From Wuchereria bancrofti (lineage: Eukaryota; Nematoda; Chromadorea; Rhabditida; Onchocercidae): DNA of 64,000 nucleotides. Every line of letters begins with the position of its first letter. Position 1 is the first letter of the stretch. Below, piece after piece: positions 12,420-23,140 of this stretch. Made by a program: the position numbers and the translations under genes. Location of the stretch: NCBI GenBank assembly GCA_005281725.1, contig SSBO01000002.1:1102845-1166844 (forward strand), written 5' to 3'. Under the pieces are notes generated by a model, which was not told the DNA's origin, did not search any database, and saw nothing but the letters and a program-made list of their open reading frames with translations.

Positions 12420-13344
12420 ATGTTTAAGAAAGCAAAAGATATTGTATCAGATGCTGCAGATACGATTAAGAAGACAGCAGACGAAGCATACCATCAGGTT
12501 TGTTAACATAAACTTTCTTTTAATTGAAACAATTTATAGATATTTTGATAATTTAAATCTTTACCAAAAAAAACGGCTAAATTTGATTTTAAATTAAATT
12601 GAGAAACAACAAAATTGTTATTTGGTTCAATACGATCAATACAAATTTTAATTTTCTAATCTTTCATCCCAAAGAATAACCATAACGTATTGCTGTTGCA
12701 TCTATGGCAAATGATTTCATCTGCAAGTTCGAAATTCAAAATTTTGTTTTAAATTCAAGAATTTTGAATGAAACCTAGCAAATTTCACTTCTTTGCAGTT
12801 TTTTTTCTTTTTTGTATTATTTTCATTTCTTCAACAATTTATTATTTATAGGTGAAAAAGGGTGACGATAAATGCAAGGAAGGCGTTCAAAGTGCAAAAA
12901 CTTCAGCAGGTGAAATGGTTGAAAAAGCTGGCGAATTTCTTGAGGAAGGCGGTAAATGATTTAAATTAAATTTGACCAAAACATTGATGATAACTTATAG
13001 TCTTTTTTTTTTGAAGAAGTAAAAAAGAGACGACAATTTTTAAATGAACCAACCAAATGGGAAAAAAAACTATTAAAAATTAAATTGTTTAATCAATGAG
13101 AATAAGTCAGTCTCACTGGTATCAATAACCAATAATTTTAAAAATTTCGCTCGATCGTTGTCTTTAATTACAGTTTAAAAATGAAATGGCAATAAAAGTT
13201 TAATTTAAATTTTATGATAACGATTAGATGCGATTGATTAATATTAGAACGATGAAATGATTGATAAGAAATATAAAAGAACATTCCAGTTTGGTTGATC
13301 AAATTTCAGGTGAAAAGATTAAACAGATTGGAAAGAAACTGTAA
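12420..13344 (+). CDS. Small LEA-like amphipathic helical protein (70 aa)
   Basis: Exons 12420-12497, 12852-12951 and 13310-13344. Phases join to a Lys/Glu/Ala-rich 70-residue protein that starts MFKKAKDIVSDAADTIKK and ends EKIKQIGKKL. There is no signal peptide or membrane segment. Ala, Lys, Asp and Glu recur in the 11-mer-like pattern of group 3 LEA (LEA_4) proteins, which stabilise proteins and membranes in dry or stressed nematodes; the similarity is in composition, not a proven match. The ATG follows a TTTTTTCTTCCAG acceptor (12413), so a non-coding 5' exon ending at 11999 or trans-splicing is likely. If the last intron is retained, the frame stops at 12957-12959 and gives 61 residues. 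AATAAA signals lie at 13580 and 13604. It could equally be another small helical protein. Confidence 0.7.
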
Positions 13345-13437
13345 GAAAACAATTTTATTCGATCATTTCTAGTAGTAATAGTTTGCTTTTTTCTTTTTTT
13401 CTAATCATTTCTTCGATGAAATTGTCAATCATTTAAT

Positions 13438-13490
13438 GAAATTCAAAATTATCGATGAAATTCAAAATTATCGATGAAATTCAAAATTAT
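13438..13490. repeat. 19-bp tandem repeat in the LEA-like gene 3' UTR
   Basis: 2.8 near-perfect copies of a 19-base unit, GAAATTCAAAATTATCGAT. Confidence 0.9.
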
Positions 13491-13579
13491 TTTACTTTAA
13501 ATTTAATTGCAATTTTATACTATTCCGTTCTATCAGTTATTGATTTCTTCCTTATTTTGTTTTTTTGTAATCATTGACA

Positions 13580-13609
13580 ATAAACTGTAAAATTTTTGAT
13601 GGAATAAAG
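13580..13609 (+). terminator. Two AATAAA polyadenylation signals of the LEA-like gene
   Basis: AATAAA at 13580-13585 and 13604-13609, about 240-265 bases past the stop at 13344. Confidence 0.5.
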
Positions 13610-13832
13610 AGACATTATCAATTTTTGATATCATTTATCTACGTTTGAAGATTTTGTCTCTTTTATCATTTAAATCGAAAGTTTAGGAAGGATTAATTTC
13701 TCCCAGACAAATCGATGAAAAATTTATAAACTAACAGAAATATTTCCAAAGAATTAAAAAGGAAAATTACGTGATTCTATGAAATTTGTCAGTAATACCA
13801 ATGATTACCTATGTAAATTTCAGTGTTACATT

Positions 13833-14260
13833 TTAACAAAGAACGAAACTATAATGTCGCGAAATCGTTGACATTTTCGAGAGAGAATAAACTGCGCAAA
13901 TCGTTCCAATTCTCATTGATACTTTGAATTTAACAATTTGCCCCTTCTCAACATTATCGATAACATCGAATGGGACATTACACTGATTAAATGAGGATAT
14001 TCCCTCCCTCGCTCCCACTTGATTAGCGTAAAATCCTCCTCACGCACGTTACGTGGTCGTATACCGTTCAGATAATGTAGGTAAGTAAACCAAATCATTA
14101 CACTTTGTTCACAGAGAGAGTTCAATAATCATCAGTACGGCATCGAACTTTTATCTCTCCGACGCTTCAATAACGAGCTTCCTGCCAATACACTATCAGT
14201 TCTGGCAGACGTTATCCACACATTTAATAAATTTGTTACCCGAATTTTCCCCATGATTTC
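13833..14260 (-). pseudogene. Possible decayed coding sequence of unknown origin
   Basis: This block has visibly more G+C and CpG than its surroundings. On the minus strand it reads as three overlapping fragments in different frames. The first is a 40-codon ORF with Met at about 14255 (begins MGKIRVTNLL, ends KSSMPY), then a frame holding GIRPRNVREEDFTLIKWE, then one holding NVPFDVIDNVEKGQIVKF. Stops and frame changes separate them and no splice sites join them. It may be a broken gene or mobile-element fragment, or a non-coding element that happens to be open. I do not recognise any family. Confidence 0.25.
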
Positions 14261-14959
14261 ATTGTGTAATTTCAAATACCCATTGCTTTGTTAGCTGTTA
14301 AAAAGCAAAGCGAACAAATCTTTTCAACATAACATCATCGATTCGTATGGTATTTAATTTCAGGTTCAACCTGTTACTGTTTCCATTTAAGTGTAATGTC
14401 ATTAATTATAAATGTTTTTCTAAAACATATGGAATTATATGTAAAGAAATATAATTGGCTATGAAATTGTTTGTTAATTAAATAAAATGAATAACTGAAA
14501 AAGAAATAAGAACGAAATTAAATTATTTAAAAATTTTAACTGTATGAAGAGATGTAAGTTAAATAAAATTCGTTAATTGAAAAAAATTGAAAAATTTTTA
14601 AATGTTTAATCATTTAAATTTGATATTTCATATGTAATAAACTAAATGTGCGGTAATTGATGATTAAATGTGATTAAACTTGAATTTATGAAGAAAAAAG
14701 AGAATATTATGGTACGTATATATTGGAAATGAATAATTAAACACTTCGCAATTTTATTTTTTTAAAAGTTTACAATGTTAATTTGTAGAGCGAATTCAAT
14801 TTAATTTCTGAACAAATTTTATTTCTCACAAAAAAATATTGTCGAATATATTTAGATGAATTAAAAAGATGGAAATATGATATTGTAGAATTTCAAAGTA
14901 TCATTGAAGAATCATAACGAAATGTATGGACGGCGTAAAACGATTGCGCTCCGCTTGTA

Positions 14960-16348
14960 CTAAATGTCCTCATGTTTCTCATAACTGAAAAGAAAAAAGA
15001 TGAATTCATGAACTGAATTTTGATTCAAAAATTTTCACTAATAACAGTTTTCTGTAATTATTTCAAATTTAAAGATATTTCAGCGAAAATAACAAAGCAT
15101 CTTTCCTTTTGATAGATTTTTTAAAAAAAAAGAATGACACAAAGAAAAATGGAGCAAATATTCAAATTTACCAAAACAAAAAATTAGATAAAATTTTGAA
15201 CCTTTTTCAATTTAGCTTAAAGATGATAAATAATATTTTATGAAATTCATGAATTAATCTTTGACCATTTACCTACCGTAAGAGTATAATTTATTAAAAT
15301 CTTACAGTAATACAGGTGTAACTATAGGATCTTGGATACATGCATTAATCGTCGCATTGCATGCATATTTCTCTGGGCAATAACCATTTACACAAGCTAA
15401 AATAATTAAACATACTTTTTTATCTCTTAGATTTTAAATACATAAAAAAATTAAATCGTTTAATTAATTCTTATCTGAAAGCTTAATAATGATTTCACAT
15501 TTATCAGTTATTTGTATTTTAACAATTTTCATTTTTTTTTTTCTTTTAGGAGAAAACAATTTAAATTAAGAATTTCCCATTTGAAGCATTTCATTTTCTA
15601 AACATTCAAATATATTTATAGGTGGACTACTTCCATCTATTCTCATTAAATTTGTTAAAACTTTTTTTTACACAGTTTTCTTCCTCTTTTGTCTATTCAG
15701 TTTTAATTTGAAAAAAAAAATTGCATAAATTTAAAAATAAACAACCTTATCCTATCTAATTGATCAATGATATCATTACAACAAATAACTTCCGTTATTT
15801 TAATATTACTAATAGTATAGGAATTTGTATAAAATTACTTCCGCATTCTGTCATGAAAAGTTTTAAAGAATTTTCTTTCTCATACATTAATAATTGTTTG
15901 ATGATAGTTTTGTTAAACTGATGGATAGCCATAGCCATTAATTTTCAGGTCGAATAAGTTGAATTTAACCGGAATTGTCATGAATTGAACATTCAATTCA
16001 TTTTTTTAAACATTTTTATGAATGTATGTGAATAGATCAAAAAGTATGATTTGATTGTGTAATGCTCAAATACTTTTAATCTTTCAAAGCTTTTCATGAT
16101 AGATTCAGCTATTCCTTATTAGTTTGTGCAGTGATTCAGATTATATTAGGGTAACAATTATTGCTAATAATTTAACCTTAATTTTTTTTTCTCTTTTTTT
16201 ACGAAAATTTTAGTAAAGAAATAAAATTTTGCAAAAAAGAAAAAAAAAATGATGAAAATAAAGGTATGAAATACTTACGCATTGGATTATCAATACCATT
16301 AGAAGTTGTCAACAGAGATGCAATGAGTAAAAAAGCAAGAAATGACAT
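14960..16348 (-). CDS. Small secreted four-cysteine protein (61 aa)
   Basis: Exons 16348-16279, 15396-15306 and 14984-14960, 186 bases in total with phases that join. The first exon is a textbook signal peptide (MSFLAFLLIASLLTTSNG). The mature part is short, with cysteines spaced C-x4-C-x5-C-x6-C in PCVNGYCPEKYACNATINAC, a spacing like the small CC/EB-type modules of nematode secreted proteins, and it ends LLYEKHEDI. Splice sites are good (GTAAGT, GTAAGA, TTTTAG, TTTTCAG). Function is unknown; it should be exported. The last exon carries only about eight codons and is the weakest part: without that splice the frame ends at once after VLL. Confidence 0.55.
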
Positions 16349-17180
16349 ACTAATAAGTTAAAAGTTAATTAATTACTTGTTGTCACCAATAATTGACAAT
16401 GCTAAAAATGTCTAACTAACTGTCCTTTTATGCAAAACAATAATGCAATGTAATTGTTTACAAATTACATTGCATATGTATGAAAATAGAATATTTATTG
16501 CATAATTTGTTCAGCTGTTAACATTTGGATGAATGATTGTATATTATTGCAATTAAATAATGTTTGTTACTACTATACGATTTGAATAATTTAACTGAAA
16601 GTAACTATAATTGTTGTATAAATGTAAAATAATTTTGCTTTGTTAAATATGAAATGAAATTTTGAACGTGTTATCACGTACGTTACAATGTTAAGAAAGT
16701 GATATGCATGGATACAACATATGTAAAATAATAAATCTTAATTTATACGACTATTTTATGTTTTATTTCATATTAGTTAATGATATTAAAAGATTTTTGA
16801 AATTTTTCTTTCTTTCTTTGATAAATTTTGTAAAATTAATGGAAATTTATTGAAGCTTTTAAATTGCTTCAAAAAGCTTTTCAAAATCATCGTAAATTCT
16901 CTAAAACGATTTAGGAAGTTGCAGAATATGTTTTTGAAATTTCCGATAGTTTAGATAATCACCGGAAATATTGAAATTTTAAAGAATTGTGAGAAAAAAA
17001 TTGGTAGAAAATTCTAGTAGATAATGATAATTATTACAAATTGTTAAATTTTTCAGGAGAAATTTCCTAAAATCTATTTTTAGAAAAAAAAGTGAAGAAA
17101 TTTTAGAAATTTTTAAAAACTTTGAAAAATTGTATAAATTTTTAGATACTATAAAAATTATTGCTAGATTTTTCATCCAG

Positions 17181-17209
17181 NNNNNNNNNNNNNNNNNNNN
17201 NNNNNNNNN
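17181..17209. other. Assembly gap (29 N)
   Basis: Run of N; the true gap size is unknown. The open frame spanning it on the minus strand is an artefact. Confidence 1.
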
Positions 17210-17479
17210 CAACTTTTACAAAGCGATTATTAATCAAATTTAATGATGAGAACATTATCAAGTTGTCCCCATGATTTTGAAAATTTTAAATTAAATTTTA
17301 ATGTTTTCTTTCTTTCACTATAAGATTGGGAAAAGTGCTGTTGATTGAGTGGGAGTGTGAACTGTGAATTGGTAATGGTTATCGATTTATATAAATATAT
17401 ATCTCATTTATCGTTCTTTTCAACAATTTCAATGAATTATTTTCAAAATGTCGGCATTTCCTATGTGAAATAAAATGCA

Positions 17480-17600
17480 GCAATTGCAAAATGATTAATT
17501 TCAAATGATTAATTCAAAATGATCCGATAAATTCGAAACGATAAATTTGAAATAATGGATTCGAGATGATTTATTGCAAATGGTGAATTTAAGGTAATGT
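17480..17600. repeat. Decayed tandem repeat of a 13-19 base unit
   Basis: Seven or eight diverged copies built on AAATGATTAATTCAAAATGAT, each carrying GAT(T/A)AAtt followed by CAAAT or CGAAA. Unit length drifts, so this is an old array. Confidence 0.5.
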
Positions 17601-18786
17601 ATTGCAGTGCATTTACATGAATGTATGATTGATGACATTTCCGCTTTCAAATAATTCAGAGACAAAATATACTGCTATAAATTTAGCAAAATGATCATCA
17701 AATCAGTTAATTAGAACAGGTCAAAGGTTAGCAGCATGCATGTTTTTATTTAGCATAAAGTATGATAAGCTTATCACTGAATGATTGATTTGATTTGGCA
17801 CACAATTTGATATCGCTCACTTCATAAAATTCCTTTACATATTTCAAAAAACAATTTAAATGAAATTAAACATTTAATCTATTTACATTTTTTTTATTAA
17901 TTTTTGCATATGTGTTTTTAATTTTCATTAAACTTTTTGCATCATTTTTGTTATCATTCCAACAGATTGGACAATTTCTGGTGATGAAAATTCAACAATA
18001 GATTGAATTACTTTCTTTTGATTTAAATTTAATGATTTTTGTTAAAGTTTTTTTTGTAAAGTTCTGCGTAATTTTTTTTTTCTAAAGCAAATTTTTTTCT
18101 GATAAAAACAAAAACAATTGACATTGCAAGAAATTATCATTAAATTTATCAAATAGCAAAAATTGCAGCAAAGAATTTACAATGATCTGATTGAAAAAAT
18201 TGGAAATTGAAAACTAATAATTCATTCTAAACTTTTTTGCAAAATAAAAGGAAATCAAAATTGAATTAATTTCGTTATACCATTAGTTGTAATGAAAGTC
18301 AAAGAAAGAATAAGTACGGTTCACACTTTGATCATTGGATCAAAATGTTCTAGCAAAAATCAAAAAATCAAATTATAATTTGTGACAACAATTATGCATT
18401 CATCGCATGAGCGACATATATTTCAAAGATTTTAAACAAATCCTAAAAAAAAAAGAAGAGAAAATAATACCATATATTAGCTAGTAAAAGTAGGAAGTTC
18501 AGAGGTTACTGATATGATTGCATATGATAAAGGAAATCATTTTTGTTCCAATAATGTGAATTATACACAAATATTTTCTACCGTTTTTTTTTTATCATTT
18601 AAAATTAAACTAAAAACTTTGACAAATTTTTGAATACTTTCAAATAAAATGAAAAAGTCTAAACAGGAAATGAAATACAATTTGTGTGTTAGATAAAAAG
18701 ATAAAAAAAGAATTGTTTATGGCTTAAAATGATTATAAAGTTAACATTTACATATTAACTCATTAACTAATTAATGAACTCATTAA

Positions 18787-21700
18787 TTAGCAAATTTTGA
18801 AAATGAGCCAACAAAGAGACGCATATTGGGCAAACATAAAAATGAGAGAACGATTGGCTGAGTTAACTGTTAAGAAGCTACTGCTGCTAGCAGCTTCTAC
18901 AAGATTATCACTACCGTTATCATAATAACTAATATCAGTATCTCTATCAATAAAAACATGTCCACGAATTTGACCCCTTGACCTTTCACCTTTGCTATTT
19001 ATTGTGCTTCTTGCTGGATCAGCATCATGCTCGGATGACAATTCTTCGTCAAATTTTTTGCTATTATCATTATCCACCTCAGATACTGAATTTGTTGTCA
19101 TATCTTCATTGGACCAAATTATTTCTGCTTTATCATTTAACATCTCCTAAATATTTTAATTCAATTTGCGAATTAATTACAGTTCAAATTTGATTTTGTA
19201 ATTTCATAACTTTTTGTAATCAAATCCTCATTTACTCTTTCTTAACTCTTTTTACTTTCAAAATCCTTTTTACTTTTATTTTATTTTAAACCACTTTATT
19301 AATTGTGTGTAAGCAAATTTAAATTTCACAGATGTACGAGAGAAATTATTTAAAATCTAGACTTAAACATTTCTATTATTATTTTACACAAAATCGAATG
19401 CTAAAACAAAGTTATTAAAATAAAATTATTTGATTTTAAATTAAATTAAAATGAGAGAAAAGAAGTACCTTATATCGTAAGAAATCATTTTCTTTATGAA
19501 TGGCAGCAATGGTAGTTGTAAATGGAAATGCTTCTGATAGAGAAGACGAAAAATGCTCAGTGAAGACGGAATGTCCTGTAAATTGACATTTCGGCAGCAG
19601 TGTATTAGTTGTATCCCTAAGGACACGAAATATCATTGTCCAAGCTTCAGCACCACAGCCATATGATATCGGTCGTTCAACACAACTCGCAAAATAATTG
19701 AGTGCTCTGAAAAAAAAATTTAATTTCATTCCATATAGTATTTTTCATCTTTTCATAATTAAATAAGAAAGCAAGAAATTGTATTGAAATATATCTTAGA
19801 AATTATTCAGAGAGAAAGTATAATTTAATATTAACTCAAAAGTAATCAATTTAAACAATAATGAAATTACTTAGATTAATTTGAACTTTGAAAAAAAAAA
19901 GAGAGATAGAATTTGAAAATGAAAAGAACTCACTGGCACATTTTATCAAAACGAGTCAATGTTGCAGTGCTAAGTTCAACATTAGCAGATTCAATATGTT
20001 TTAAAGTAATTTCATGGCATTGTTTTACCGTTGGCTGTCGATCTAATTCAATTAAGCATTCAGCGCTTCCCATAAATGCTACAAGAAATTATTGATTAAT
20101 TAATTAATTCATTCATTTAACAAATTAATTTCATGTTGACATTCATGAATAAATGTGGCATATTCATTGGGTCAATAATCTTTCATCACTTTTTTCTTTT
20201 GCAAAAAAAAAAAAAAAAAAACGAAATAAACTAATATTTGCACTAATCTTTTGAAGTTCTTTTTTTAGCAAAAATTATGTTTCGAATTAATTTTATTCAA
20301 AATAATCGTTCGAATAAATCAAAGACTTTTCAATTAACTAAATGATTTAAAAATAGCTTATCAATTTAATTTATTGTTTAAGCTATAAATAAATTAGTGA
20401 ATTTAAAAAAAAAAAAAATTACTTTCATATCCTTCGTTGCATAAGAATCCATAGGACGCATCAATTAGGCTCACTGTGACATGTTCGGGACACTGTTGGC
20501 GCAATTTGTGAACGCATTCATTGAAATTTCGAACTAATCTATAAATTGAAGCTTACACATCTTTTGAATCTCATTTAACAATGAAAAACTGATTAACTAA
20601 TTTTTGATAGCACTACTGAGCCTCAATTTCAATTGTTGTTTGTAATTAATCTCAAACTTTTTGAAACTATTTTAATTATCGTTTTTTAGGTAAAAGTCAA
20701 TTTTATTTCAAAACCTAATTTTAAAGATATTTCATTTTTTTAAAAATATAATCTCTTGTAATTTTAATGTTTAAAATAACAATGCATCATGTCTTTTTGC
20801 AATACAAAATTTGTGCGAGAAGTAAAAAAATAGTAACCTGCAAAGTTCACGAAATACATATCGTCCAATTTTTGGTAATGCAATCGCTTGACCAAAATTA
20901 TTTTTTGCTGCATTTGTTGAATTTTGATCATCCTTTAAACAATGATTTGATACGTTTAGTTTTTTTAAAAAGTTTTTAAAACAAATAGTCAATATAATTT
21001 AGCAATTGATCTATGCACGATTGAGATGATAATCTGTGATGGTCAAATTTCAAAAGTAAAGAAAACTGGATCCATTCAATAATTTAAAATGAAGATAATT
21101 CTGATAGAACTTCTGGTCATTTCTTGACCATAAATCATTCTAATATTTTATATTAAATATTCTTCTATCTGTTGCATGCTAACTTTAACTTCCATATTTT
21201 TAATTTTATATTAATGTTTGTAAAATATGAACGTTAAATGTATAAATTTGAAATAATTCACTCATAGTTTGGAGATAATTTTTAGAAGAAATATTTCTAA
21301 TTTTAGTGCTTAAAGTAATTTTTGTAATTATAAATGTTCACTGATTGATTACAATTTACTACAAAGCAAAAGGTTAGCTAGGGCTACAATCTTTAATTTC
21401 AAAACATTTAATTTCCTATTCAATTTCATTACTTCTCATAGCACAATTTAAATTTTTCATCCTAAGAATGATGAATTTTACTACTAACTTTACCCTATCA
21501 ATGACAAATTTTTGAACTGGAAATGTAAATCAAATAGCAATTTGAAGATTAGTAATTCAGTTCTGTATGTATCAGTCCCTTCACGACTTTTTTTTCTCCC
21601 TGTTAAAGCTGAAAGCCTGTAAGGTGACACTCATCCGTTACTGTGACATCCCTTATAAGCATCCAAATCTCGACCACTTCATCGTCTTTTTAGCGATTAT

Positions 21701-23140
21701 TGGATTATTCTTAGCATACATCACAGCTGCATTAACTGTTGTTACCTTATGGTGCAGTTCAAATTTTATGAAAATTCAAGGAAAAAAAAAATTTCTGATT
21801 GATCTTCTGATAATCAATCAATATAGCTTTTCGTTTTTTTTTTCTTTTGCAGTTAAAAAATTTAGCCACTAACCTCTTGATTAAGAACTTTAGCATACTG
21901 AGCAATTGGTTGTACACACTTTTGAACAGCTTCATTAATTCGATGAGAACAATGTAGCGTTGCAAATTTTGGATGTATTAGTAGCACACCTGAAATTAAG
22001 CTAATTATCTACTAAAATTTCAAATTTTCTAAACTTTGAATATTTCTAATTTTTTGTTGAACAAAAAAAAAGGTAAAAAAAACTTTGCTATGATTTTATT
22101 TTTGCATAGAACCATAAGTAACTATTACTGATGAATAAATTTCAAAAAAAAAAAAGGAAAAAAACTCAGAGTAGTTGTCATTGAGTTTAAAATTAAATTT
22201 AGCAAAATGAATAAGTTTATACTAACAGATGCATACCAATAATGAAAATAAATGAGTAAGCGTGATGCATCTCATAAATAACAATTCCTTGCCATTTATC
22301 TAATCGTTATTCAATTCATAATAAAGTAAATTAACATTTCAGCAAATTTCATCTCTTTCAATTCTCTGAAATTTATCACATTTATAATTTAGAAATTTCA
22401 ATTAAATACGATGCATTCAGATACGAAAGTTTTTCACTTAAAACTTATATTATTAATTTTTTCTTTGTCTCATTTTTTTGTTCAGAAATTTCAATGCAAG
22501 TTTATTGTAATTATTATAATATTTAATTAAGCAATCATTAAAATATAATTAAGTTTTCTTAAATTTTAATTTTATTAAGTTTAATGAATGGTAAATTGGA
22601 AAATGAATGAGAGATTGAGATGTAATTATATTGCAAAGTGGATAGACGCCTAAAGTTTCACGTGTGAGGAGAAGAACGTGATCGTAATAATCTTTTTTTT
22701 CTCAAGCAACTTTCAAGCTTCCAATTTTGTTTTCATTTTTTTTTTTTTTTTTTTTTTTTGATTGCAAATTGATGAGAAATGCGCAAAGATTCTCACGGAA
22801 GTAATTTGACATATAATATGAAATAAACGCAAATAACAGGTGACGTGACCCCACTGCTTTCCCACTTATAATTCACCACAATTTTCCTTAAGTCTTAAGT
22901 AAACAATAATTTACATCTCATTTCTCTCTGCAGAAATTATTGTTGTCATAAAGTTGTATGATATATTCGGAAAGTTCAAAGGTTATCCTAGTAGAAGGTT
23001 ATATCTTGAGGAAAAACATTACCGTACATTATTACATCTCTAGCAAAATTTATATGCTTACGTTTAATTAACCAATGTTAACATTTGTCAACATTGGCGG
23101 CTAATAAATGGATGCAATGAGAAGTAATGATTAATGTCAT
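18787..23140 (-). CDS. Cys-rich secreted, probably GPI-anchored nematode protein (about 375 aa)
   Basis: Exons 23140-23083 (tentative), 21989-21874, 20932-20838, 20538-20423, 20078-19934, 19706-19469 and 19146-18787. All phases join. The tentative first exon gives a weak signal peptide, MTLIITSHCIHLLAA. The mature region has about 13 cysteines, in pieces such as NECVHKLRQQC, GFLCNEGYETFMGSAEC and SCVERPISYGCGAEAW, a style seen in nematode-only ectodomains (DUF19/T20D4.11 or CPG4 types). I could not fix the family. A Ser/Asp/Glu-rich acidic stretch (about residues 260-345) follows. The protein ends in a hydrophobic tail with no cytoplasmic residues (SLIFMFAQYASLCWLIFKIC), as in GPI-attachment signals. 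Exons from 21989 onward are solid; the start is not. Confidence 0.72.
22736..22759. repeat. Poly-T tract (24 T)
   Basis: Uninterrupted homopolymer in the first intron of the Cys-rich protein gene; its length may be unreliable in the assembly. Confidence 0.9.

Larger units (their letters stand above)
16349..18786. other. Intergenic region with assembly gap
   Basis: A+T-rich and without a supportable gene. It contains the N gap and a decayed repeat (17480-17600). Confidence 0.6.

Noticed and set aside
16979..17212. Minus-strand frame across the N gap
   Set aside because: Depends on unknown bases; A+T-rich composition.
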